From contig CACFEM010000024.1 in NCBI GenBank assembly GCA_902565325.1, forward strand, positions 1-12,438: a stretch of 12,438 nt of DNA, written 5' to 3'. The first letter of the stretch is position 1. The number at the start of each line of letters is the position of its first letter. This document shows, one piece after another, positions 6,321 to 12,438 of this stretch. Source of the stretch: an uncultured Pelagibacteraceae bacterium. GTDB taxonomy: Bacteria > Pseudomonadota > Alphaproteobacteria > Pelagibacterales > Pelagibacteraceae. The notes beneath the pieces were generated by a model, which was not told the origin of the DNA, searched no databases, and worked only from the letters and a program-made list of their open reading frames with translations. Both the position numbers and the translations under genes were made by a program.

Positions 6321-7226
6321 ATGATAAAATTTAAAAATTCAGAAATTACACCAGAAAGTATTTATAAAAAAAGAAGATCTTTCATTAAATCTATAGGTCT
6401 TGGTGCAAGCTCACTAGCTATTTCTACTATACCATTTGTAAATAAATCTTTAGCAAGCGAGAGAGATAAATTAACAAGTTATAAAGATATTACGACTTAT
6501 AATAATTATTATGAGTTTGGAACATCAAAGAGTGATCCTCATAGAAATTCTCAAATATTTAAAACAACCCCTTGGGAAATAGCTATTGAAGGAGAAGTTG
6601 AAAAACCAATTAAATTATCAACGGAGGAAATCTCGGAGATGTTTGTTTCTGAGGAAAGAATATATCGTTTAAGGTGTGTTGAAGGTTGGTCAATGGTAAT
6701 TCCGTGGATGGGTTTTTCCTTAAGCGAATTGCTATTAAAAGTTAAACCAACTAATAAAGCAAAATTTGTTGAATTTGAAAGTGTATACGATCCTGATCAG
6801 ATGAAAGGTCAAAGATATCCCGTTTTGAACTGGCCGTATAAAGAGGGTTTAAGAATTGATGAAGCTATGCATCCTTTAACAACAGTTGTGACAGGTTTAT
6901 ATGGTAAAAAACTCCCAAATCAAAATGGAGCACCACTTAGAATATTTATTCCATGGAAGTACGGTTTTAAAAGTGCCAAAGCAATTGTTAAAATTAAATT
7001 TGTAGAAAAAATGCCTACCTCGTCCTGGATGTGGGCTTCTCCTAGAGAGTATGGGTTTTACTCAAATGTTAATCCTAATGTTGATCATCCAAGATGGTCT
7101 CAAGCAACTGAAAGAATAATTGGTGAAGGTGTTTGGGCGCCTAGAGTAAAGACCTTAATGTTTAATGGTTATGGAGATGAAGTTGCAAGTCTTTATAGCG
7201 GTATGGATTTAAAAAAAAATTATTAA
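6321..7226 (+). CDS. msrP: Periplasmic methionine sulfoxide reductase catalytic subunit MsrP (YedY)
   Basis: MsrP is a periplasmic molybdopterin enzyme that reduces methionine sulfoxide in exported proteins. The N-terminus carries a twin-arginine export signal: Arg18-Arg19 in KKRRSFIK, a hydrophobic segment at about 24-40, and a likely cleavage site after SLA at about residue 45. This indicates export of the folded, cofactor-loaded enzyme by the Tat system. Cys119 in RLRCVEGWSMVIPW is the molybdenum ligand. Other family blocks are WPYKEGLRIDEAMHPL at 171-186, NQNGAPLRI at 200-208 and PWKYGFKSAK at 211-220. At 301 residues it is a little shorter than E. coli YedY. It follows moaE with one intervening base and precedes msrQ by six bases, so a consumer of the cofactor is made from the same transcript that makes it. 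Confidence 0.96.
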   Translation: MIKFKNSEITPESIYKKRRSFIKSIGLGASSLAISTIPFVNKSLASERDKLTSYKDITTYNNYYEFGTSKSDPHRNSQIFKTTPWEIAIEGEVEKPIKLSTEEISEMFVSEERIYRLRCVEGWSMVIPWMGFSLSELLLKVKPTNKAKFVEFESVYDPDQMKGQRYPVLNWPYKEGLRIDEAMHPLTTVVTGLYGKKLPNQNGAPLRIFIPWKYGFKSAKAIVKIKFVEKMPTSSWMWASPREYGFYSNVNPNVDHPRWSQATERIIGEGVWAPRVKTLMFNGYGDEVASLYSGMDLKKNY

Positions 7227-7232
7227 ACTAAA

Positions 7233-7814
7233 TTGAAAAGCTATTCTAAAATTATAGTTTTTTTTCTCTCGCTTTGGCCAATCTACTTAATTACTTATCA
7301 AATAGTTTTTAATCAATTAGGACCAGAGCCTGTGGATAGAATTATTAATCACTTTGGTGAATGGACATTAATTTTTATTTTTTTAACTCTCTCAATGACT
7401 CCACTTAGGAAAATTACCAAATCGTTGGAATGGATCAAATTTAGAAGAATGCTTGGTTTGTTCGCCTTTTTTTATGCATCTGTTCATATGTTGAGTTACG
7501 TTGGTCTAGATTACAGATTTGATTTTGAACCATTGATAAATGATGTTTTAAAAAAGAAGTTTATTTTTATTGGTTTTTCAGCTTGGCTTTTATTAATCCC
7601 TCTGGCTGTAACATCATCTCAAAAAATGGTTAGACTCTTGAAACAAAATTGGAAAAAAATTCATAAATTAATTTATGTAATTGCAATTTTTGGTGTACTT
7701 CATTTTATTTGGCTATCAAAAACAATATTTTTTAAGCCACTTATATTTTTAATACTTTTAATAATTCTTTTACTTTTTAGGGTTAAAATTACTAAATCAG
7801 CTTCTAAAATCTGA
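7233..7814 (+). CDS. msrQ: Heme-binding membrane subunit MsrQ (YedZ)
   Basis: MsrQ is the inner-membrane b-type heme partner that passes quinone-pool electrons to MsrP. The 193-residue protein is highly hydrophobic, with about six membrane segments (roughly 7-26, 44-57, 72-90, 110-127, 145-160 and 166-184). Conserved histidines His85 (YASVHML), His144 (KKIHKL) and His157 (GVLHFIW) are the expected heme ligands, and LTLSMTPLRK at 51-60 matches the family block. Translation must begin at TTG 7233, because an in-frame stop lies at 7224 and no ATG intervenes before the conserved region. The 3' end overlaps the convergent nucleotidyltransferase gene by 18 bases, leaving no room for a separate terminator. 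Confidence 0.94.
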   Translation: MKSYSKIIVFFLSLWPIYLITYQIVFNQLGPEPVDRIINHFGEWTLIFIFLTLSMTPLRKITKSLEWIKFRRMLGLFAFFYASVHMLSYVGLDYRFDFEPLINDVLKKKFIFIGFSAWLLLIPLAVTSSQKMVRLLKQNWKKIHKLIYVIAIFGVLHFIWLSKTIFFKPLIFLILLIILLLFRVKITKSASKI

Positions 7815-8372
7815 AACCTTATCGAAATCTTTAAAGGATTTAAGGCTACTTATATTAATAAAATTTGTTCTATTTTTAAGCCTTTTAACCATAAACTTTG
7901 CTCCAAACTGACCTTTAATATTTTTAAATTTTTTTATCAAAGAAATATCAAAACCAATGGGATTACCTAATCTATTTTTATATTTTAAAGCGTGAACTAA
8001 GAATTTTTTAGTTTTTATAGATCTGCAGATTTTATTTATATCTGATAGTTTAACAAATGGCATATCAGACTGAGCTACGATAAAGCCCTTGTCATTTTTA
8101 GATACTTTTTTTAATCCCATTTTTATGGAAGAGGCCATTCCTTTTTTATAGTTTTTGTTATAGGTAAAAATAATTTTTTTATTTTTTTTAATTATTTTTC
8201 TTACTTCTTTATGTTGATGCCCAAGAACTATAATAATTTTATTTACTTTACTTTTTTTTAATACATTTAGTGAATAATTAATTAGAGGTTTATTTTTATA
8301 TAACTTAATAAGTTTATTTTCTGATTTCATTCTTTTGGACAAACCAGCGGCAAGTAATATAACTTTAATCAC
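7797..8372 (-). CDS. MocA-like molybdenum cofactor nucleotidyltransferase
   Basis: This 191-residue protein belongs to the MobA-like NTP transferase family and most resembles MocA, which attaches CMP to the molybdenum cofactor to form MCD. Motifs are the nucleotide loop LAAGLSKRM at 7-15 with Lys20 after it, GMASSIKMGL at 78-87, the metal-binding Asp103 in QSDMPFV, and GNPIGF at 136-141. The position usually read as GDxGAR is GQFGAK at 154-159, so the acidic residue is replaced by Gln155. Lysine is extremely frequent (42 of 191). The start is GTG at 8372, overlapping the upstream stop by four bases (GTGA). Location at the end of the coxL-coxM-xdhC operon supports MCD synthesis for that hydroxylase. 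A MobA-type GMP transfer role cannot be excluded by sequence alone. Confidence 0.82.
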   Translation of the reverse strand: MIKVILLAAGLSKRMKSENKLIKLYKNKPLINYSLNVLKKSKVNKIIIVLGHQHKEVRKIIKKNKKIIFTYNKNYKKGMASSIKMGLKKVSKNDKGFIVAQSDMPFVKLSDINKICRSIKTKKFLVHALKYKNRLGNPIGFDISLIKKFKNIKGQFGAKFMVKRLKNRTNFINISSLKSFKDFDKVSDFRS

Positions 8373-9049
8373 TTTTTATAAGTTTCAGAAACTAATTGAG
8401 CTATAATAGATAAAGCAATTTCTGGAGCAGATTTACCTCCAAGTTTAATTCCAATTGGTCCATGAATTGAATTGATTTCATCATTAGTAAATCCAGCCTC
8501 ACTTAATCTTTGACATCTGTTTTCGTGAGTTTTTTTACTACCAAGTGCTCCGATATAATAAAATTTATTCTTTAGAGCGAATTGTAAAGCAGGATCATCT
8601 ATTTTTGGATCGTGTGTTAAAGCTATTAAGGCTGTATTTGAATTTGTTTCAATTTCTTCAAAAGCCTCTTTTGGCCACTTATTAATAACTTTAATATCAG
8701 GAAATCTTTGCTCAGATGCAAAATATCCTCTTGGGTCTATGATACTAATTTCAAAATTTAAACTTTTTGCAAAATCAACTAAGTATTGCGCAATATGTAC
8801 AGCACCAACAATAATTACTTTTATTGGTTTTATATAAGTTTCAACAAAAATCTCTGAATTTTCTATAACTCCATTTTTTTTTGATTTAAAAAATTTTTCT
8901 ATTTCGTTTGTGTATTTTGAAAACTCTCCTTCTGGAGAAGTTCCAGGCATATAAATCTCACTATTCCCGTTTTCTAAATTTGTAAGAATTGCAAACTCAG
9001 TTTTTGATGATTTTTTTTTTAAAATTTCTTCAAGTGTTTTAAGTTTCAT
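8369..9049 (-). CDS. XdhC family protein, Rossmann (C-terminal) domain
   Basis: This corresponds to the C-terminal half of XdhC, the chaperone that binds the molybdenum cofactor, protects it and hands it to xanthine dehydrogenase-family enzymes. The 226 residues include the nucleotide-fold glycine motif VGAVHIAQYL at 81-90, IDPRGYFASEQRFP at 104-117, ALTHDPKIDDPAL at 143-155, GALGSKKTHENRCQRL at 167-182, and IHGPIGI with SAPEIALSI at 195-215, all typical of alphaproteobacterial XdhC. The N-terminal 70 residues are poorly conserved. The gene starts at ATG 9049 on the last base of the preceding XdhC-N gene stop. A run of ten A bases (coding strand, 9011-9020) encodes Lys11-Lys13 near the start. 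In cox clusters this kind of protein is often called CoxF or CoxI-like. Confidence 0.9.
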   Translation of the reverse strand: MKLKTLEEILKKKSSKTEFAILTNLENGNSEIYMPGTSPEGEFSKYTNEIEKFFKSKKNGVIENSEIFVETYIKPIKVIIVGAVHIAQYLVDFAKSLNFEISIIDPRGYFASEQRFPDIKVINKWPKEAFEEIETNSNTALIALTHDPKIDDPALQFALKNKFYYIGALGSKKTHENRCQRLSEAGFTNDEINSIHGPIGIKLGGKSAPEIALSIIAQLVSETYKK

Positions 9050-9378
9050 TAGTGTATCTGCTCAATATATACTGCAATTTCTCCACCACATGCGAGTCCT
9101 ACTTCCCACGCACTCTCGTTTGAAACTTTAAATTCTATTTTTTTACAAGGCTTTTTATCTTTAATTAATGATAGGCACTCACTTACAACTGCAGACTCAA
9201 CACATCCGCCAGAAACAGAACCCGAAAAATCTCCCTTTTCATTGACAATCATTCTACTGCCAACTTGTCTAGGTGATGATCCCCAGGTTTGAATTACTGT
9301 TGCTAAAACTACTTTTTGATTAGCTTTGATCCAATCTTGAGCTTCATCTAAAATTTTCTCATCAAATGAATTTTTCAT
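9049..9378 (-). CDS. XdhC/CoxI family protein, N-terminal domain only
   Basis: This 109-residue protein is the XdhC_CoxI domain that in many bacteria forms the N-terminus of full XdhC. Conserved blocks are TVIQTWGSSPRQVGSRM at 27-43, GSVSGGCVE at 53-61 with Cys59, and GLACGGEIAVYIE at 94-106 with Cys97; these cysteines are the invariant pair of the family. The partner Rossmann domain is encoded by the next gene, joined through a TAATG one-base overlap, so the two halves are probably made in equal amounts and assemble into one sulfuration and insertion factor for the CoxL cofactor. Split arrangements of this type are common in alphaproteobacterial molybdenum hydroxylase operons, and each half has a complete domain, so a recent frameshift is unlikely. 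It starts 21 bases after coxM. Confidence 0.9.
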   Translation of the reverse strand: MKNSFDEKILDEAQDWIKANQKVVLATVIQTWGSSPRQVGSRMIVNEKGDFSGSVSGGCVESAVVSECLSLIKDKKPCKKIEFKVSNESAWEVGLACGGEIAVYIEQIH

Positions 9379-9399
9379 CTGATAAAATATAGTTTTTAA

Positions 9400-10185
9400 C
9401 TAACAAGCATCAACGGCTTTTTTAGCCTGCGTGACAACTAAACTAGCTCTATACTCTGCAGAAGCATGAATATCTGAGTTCATATCAGAACTATCAAGAT
9501 CCATTCCATCTATTGATGAAGAAGAAAAATTGCCTGAAAGTGCTTTTGCCATTTCTTTATCATTATAAACACATGATTTTGCACCTGTAACAGCAACGTT
9601 TACATCACTTTTATGTTTTGCGACATACACACCTACAACTGCATACCTGGAAGCAGGATTAGGATGTTTTTGATAGCTTGATTTTTCTGGTATCTGAAAT
9701 TCTACAGCTTCAATTAACTCACCCTTTTTTAAAGCTGTCTCGAACATTCCTTTAAAAAACTTTGACGCTTCAATTTTTCTTTCGTTAGTATGTATTGTAG
9801 CGTTTAAAGCTATACATGCAGATGGATAATCAGCTGATGGATCGTTATTTGCAATTGAACCGCCTATCGTTCCTCTATTTCTTACTTGTGGATCACCAAT
9901 TCCTTCAGCCAAACTAGACAATGACGGAATTGCTTTTTTAACATCTTTAGAATTAGCAACTTCAACATGTTTAGTTGCAGCTCCTATTGTAACTGATTTA
10001 CCACTTACTTTTATTCCACTTAATTTTTTAATATTTTTTACATCGATTAAATCTTTATAAGTGGCTAAACCTAACTTCATTGAAGGAATAGTAGTCATCC
10101 CTCCTGCTAAAAAGGCAGAACTAGATGAAGCAAGTTTAGATGCTTCTTTGCTATCTTTTGCTGAATGATAATTAAAATCTTTCAT
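9400..10185 (-). CDS. coxM: Molybdenum hydroxylase FAD-binding medium subunit (CoxM-like)
   Basis: This is the flavoprotein subunit of a CO dehydrogenase/xanthine dehydrogenase-type heterotrimer. It receives electrons from the 2Fe-2S subunit and passes them to the respiratory chain. The two FAD pyrophosphate-binding motifs are AGGMTTIP at 27-34 and TIGGSIANNDPSADYP at 106-121, preceded by GDPQVRNRG at 97-105. The CO dehydrogenase-type C-terminal domain follows from about residue 175 (ASRYAVVGVYVA). At 261 residues it is slightly shorter than the usual 280-290. It follows coxL with seven bases between stop and start, and a strong ribosome-binding site overlaps the coxL stop. The order coxL then coxM fits form II clusters (S-L-M) rather than form I (M-S-L). 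Confidence 0.93.
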   Translation of the reverse strand: MKDFNYHSAKDSKEASKLASSSSAFLAGGMTTIPSMKLGLATYKDLIDVKNIKKLSGIKVSGKSVTIGAATKHVEVANSKDVKKAIPSLSSLAEGIGDPQVRNRGTIGGSIANNDPSADYPSACIALNATIHTNERKIEASKFFKGMFETALKKGELIEAVEFQIPEKSSYQKHPNPASRYAVVGVYVAKHKSDVNVAVTGAKSCVYNDKEMAKALSGNFSSSSIDGMDLDSSDMNSDIHASAEYRASLVVTQAKKAVDAC

Positions 10186-10187
10186 AA

Positions 10188-10194
10188 ACCTCCT
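10188..10194 (-). promoter_or_regulatory. Strong Shine-Dalgarno of coxM overlapping the coxL stop
   Basis: On the minus strand AGGAGGT ends two bases before the coxM ATG (10183-10185), and its first bases lie in the TAG stop codon of coxL (10193-10195). This supports efficient, coupled translation of coxM after coxL. Confidence 0.75.
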
Positions 10195-12438
10195 ATGCTG
10201 CTTTTGAGTTAGATTTTTTTAGATTTTTACAAGCCTTCCACACTTTTTCAGCCGTAGCTGGCATAGTAACTTCCTGTCCACCTAAAGCATCAATTACAGC
10301 ATTCATTACTGTTGGTGGTGCTGCTATAGCTCCAGCTTCTCCACAACCTTTAACTCCTAAAGGATTTGTGGTTGCATGTGTACAAGTATAACCAATATTG
10401 AACTCAGGAAAATTATCTGCACGTGGCATCGTATAATCCATATAAGACCCTGTCATCAACTGACCAGTCTCATCATACTCTGCATTTTCATACAATGCTT
10501 GACCTATACCTTGAGCAAGACCTCCATGAACTTGTCCCTCTACAACCATTGGATTAATTATTCTTCCAAAGTCATCACAAGCTGTATATTTTTCAAGCTT
10601 AACATGTCCTGTTTCAGGATCTATCTCAACTTCTGCAATATGTGTCCCTGCTGGGAAAGAAAAGTTTGAAGGGTCATAAAAAGAAGTTTCTTTTAAACCA
10701 GGCTCATCACCTTCTGGTAATGGAGATTTCATTTCATCTCTAACACCAGGTAAATAACAAGCAAAAGCTACTTCTCCAATTGTTTTCTTTTTATTTGATT
10801 TAGAAACAATAAATTCACCATCTTTAAACTCAACATCTTCTGGATTTGCCTCTAACATTTTTGCTGTAACTCTTTTACCTTTTTCAACTATTTTTTTACA
10901 AGCATTAACAATAGCAATACCGCCCACAGCTAAAGATCTGGAACCATAGGTTCCCATTCCAAATGTTCCTTTATCTGTATCTCCATGAACGATATCTATA
11001 TTTTCTATTGGTACACCTAACTCATCTGCTGCTATTTGAGCAAAAGTTGTTTGGTGACTTTGTCCATGACTATGTGAACCTGTGTAAACAGTGACTTGTC
11101 CAGTTGGATTAAATCTAACCTCTGCAGATTCCCATAATCCAACGCCACATCCTAAAGACATTACAGCAGCTGAAGGAGCAATACCGCATGCTTCAAAATA
11201 TGAAGTAACACCTATTCCTCTTAGTTTTCCTTTGGCTTCAGACTCTTTTCTTCTTGCCTCAAAACCTTTGTAGTCTGCCATCTGTTTTGCCTTTTCCATT
11301 CCAGCAACATAATCTCCAGAATCTACAGTATGAACTAATGTTTGTTTAAAAGGAAATGCTGTAGGGAAATTTTTAATTCTAAGTTCAGTTTTATCTATCC
11401 CTAATTCCATTGAAGCTTTTTCAACTAATCTTTCAATAGTGTATGTAGCCTCTGGTCTTCCTGCACCTCTATAAGCGTCTACTGGAGCTGTATTTGTATA
11501 TACAGCTTTGACGTTTGTATAAGCTGCTGGAATTTCATAAACTCCAGTTGCACAAGGTCCAAATAAATAAGTTGGTGTCACTGTGCCAAATACTCGAGCA
11601 TAAGCTCCAAGGTTTGCTATGGTTTCATTTTTAAAACCAAGGAACTTTCCATCTTTAGTTACTGCTAATTCTGCATGAGTAACATGATCTCTTCCATGAA
11701 TATCAGTTAAAAAAGATTCTGATCTTTCTGCAACCCACTTAATAGCTCTGTTAATTTTTTTAGCTGCCCAGCTACAAACAATATCTTCGTTATAGACATT
11801 TATTTTAGAACCAAAACCACCACCAACATCTGGAGCTACAACTCTTAACTTATGTTCAGGAGCTACATTTCCAAAGGCAGACATTATCAATCTTGATAAA
11901 TGTGGATTTTGACTTGTTGTGTATAAAGTGATCTCTTCAGATGCTGCATTGTAATCAGCAACACATGCTCTTGGCTCCATTGCGTTTGGAATTAATCTAT
12001 TATTAATGATATCGATAGAAATTACTTTATCAGCCTTATCAAATGCTTCTTTAACTTTTTGTCTATCCCCTAATAGCCAGTCAAAACAAAGATTTTTATC
12101 AATTCCTTCGTGGATAGTATCTCCATTCATAGCATCTGCAGTACTTGTTACTGCTTTTAATACTTTGTAATCAACTTCAACTTTTTCCGCAGCTTCTTTT
12201 GCTTCTGCTAAACTTTCAGCAATTACAACAGCAACTGGATCTCCAACAAAATTTACATTATCTTTAGCTAGTGGAGGGTTTCCTGGACATTTCATTTCTG
12301 TACCATCTTCACTTCTAATTGCCCAACCTGCTATCAAACCTCCAATTTTATCATCAGCTATTTCTTTGCCAGTAAGTATACTTACTACGCCTGATGATTT
12401 TAATGCTTTATCAATATTTAATTTTTTAATAGATGCTC
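10193..12438 (-). CDS. coxL: Form II CoxL-like molybdenum hydroxylase large subunit (5' partial)
   Basis: This is the molybdopterin-cytosine-dinucleotide subunit of a CO dehydrogenase/xanthine dehydrogenase-family enzyme, which hydroxylates its substrate with water. The frame is open to the window edge: the residues before TTG 12337 still match the family (GVVSILTGKE), so that TTG is internal and the N-terminus lies outside. Counting from that TTG, key blocks are VGDPVAVVIAES at 31-42, PDVGGGFGSK at 169-178 for cofactor binding, HGQSH with Gln426, and GVKGCGEAGAIAAPP with the probable catalytic Glu667. The active-site loop reads AYRGAGR at 288-294 (bases 11456-11476). This is the form II signature, whereas proven CO dehydrogenases carry AYXCSFR. 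CO oxidation is therefore doubtful, and an aldehyde, purine or other heterocycle substrate is possible. It leads the coxM-xdhC-mocA operon. Confidence 0.94.
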   Translation of the reverse strand, partial: ASIKKLNIDKALKSSGVVSILTGKEIADDKIGGLIAGWAIRSEDGTEMKCPGNPPLAKDNVNFVGDPVAVVIAESLAEAKEAAEKVEVDYKVLKAVTSTADAMNGDTIHEGIDKNLCFDWLLGDRQKVKEAFDKADKVISIDIINNRLIPNAMEPRACVADYNAASEEITLYTTSQNPHLSRLIMSAFGNVAPEHKLRVVAPDVGGGFGSKINVYNEDIVCSWAAKKINRAIKWVAERSESFLTDIHGRDHVTHAELAVTKDGKFLGFKNETIANLGAYARVFGTVTPTYLFGPCATGVYEIPAAYTNVKAVYTNTAPVDAYRGAGRPEATYTIERLVEKASMELGIDKTELRIKNFPTAFPFKQTLVHTVDSGDYVAGMEKAKQMADYKGFEARRKESEAKGKLRGIGVTSYFEACGIAPSAAVMSLGCGVGLWESAEVRFNPTGQVTVYTGSHSHGQSHQTTFAQIAADELGVPIENIDIVHGDTDKGTFGMGTYGSRSLAVGGIAIVNACKKIVEKGKRVTAKMLEANPEDVEFKDGEFIVSKSNKKKTIGEVAFACYLPGVRDEMKSPLPEGDEPGLKETSFYDPSNFSFPAGTHIAEVEIDPETGHVKLEKYTACDDFGRIINPMVVEGQVHGGLAQGIGQALYENAEYDETGQLMTGSYMDYTMPRADNFPEFNIGYTCTHATTNPLGVKGCGEAGAIAAPPTVMNAVIDALGGQEVTMPATAEKVWKACKNLKKSNSKAA

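Noticed and set aside
10376..11273. Two short plus-strand open frames opposite coxL
   Set aside because: They lie inside strongly conserved coxL coding sequence and show no protein motif or start signal.
12337..12337. TTG at 12337 as the true start of coxL
   Set aside because: The upstream codons to the window edge stay open and encode the conserved GVVSILTGKE region of the family, so the start lies outside.

Overview
The window is AT-rich, almost entirely coding, and has many genes that overlap by one to four bases. The proteins are lysine-, asparagine- and isoleucine-rich. This streamlined style, with a CUT2-type sugar ABC importer, split XdhC genes and form II cox genes, suggests an oligotrophic marine alphaproteobacterium of the SAR11/Pelagibacter kind. 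That assignment is inferred from style and gene content; no rRNA or marker gene confirms it.

Layout: (1) bases 1-1390, plus strand, hold the end of a monosaccharide ABC importer (permease C-terminus and single-domain ATPase). (2) Bases 1387-3533, minus strand, hold a two-gene unit: a TPR protein with an unrecognised Cys/His-rich C-terminal region, followed by a phytanoyl-CoA dioxygenase-like Fe(II)/2-oxoglutarate enzyme. (3) Bases 3534-3676 form the only sizeable intergenic gap, a divergent promoter region. (4) Bases 3677-7814, plus strand, hold a strongly initiated GYD-domain protein, a long hairpin, moaA-moaC-moaD-moaE, and then msrP-msrQ. (5) Bases 7797-12438, minus strand, hold a molybdenum hydroxylase operon read coxL (cut by the window edge), coxM, two split XdhC-family genes and a MocA-like nucleotidyltransferase. 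It converges on msrQ with an 18-base overlap.

The last 8 kb reads as a molybdenum-cofactor island. MoaA and MoaC make cPMP, and MoaD and MoaE convert it to molybdopterin. The MocA-like protein would add CMP to give the MCD form. XdhC-type chaperones would mature and deliver MCD to the CoxL-type enzyme, while MsrP uses molybdopterin directly to repair oxidised methionine in the periplasm, with electrons from MsrQ. CoxL carries AYRGAGR, the form II signature, so a carbon monoxide substrate should not be assumed. moaB/mogA, moeA, molybdate transport genes and the 2Fe-2S subunit coxS are not in the window; coxS is expected just past the right edge.

The most notable non-gene signals are a 25-base-arm hairpin between the GYD gene and moaA whose 3' arm ends on the moaA start codon, with a competing stem rooted in the GYD stop codon, and a perfect 14-base palindrome in which the codons for the MoaD Gly-Gly tail also form the moaE ribosome-binding site. 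No tRNA, rRNA, CRISPR array or insertion sequence was seen, and no gene-free stretch exceeds 143 bases.
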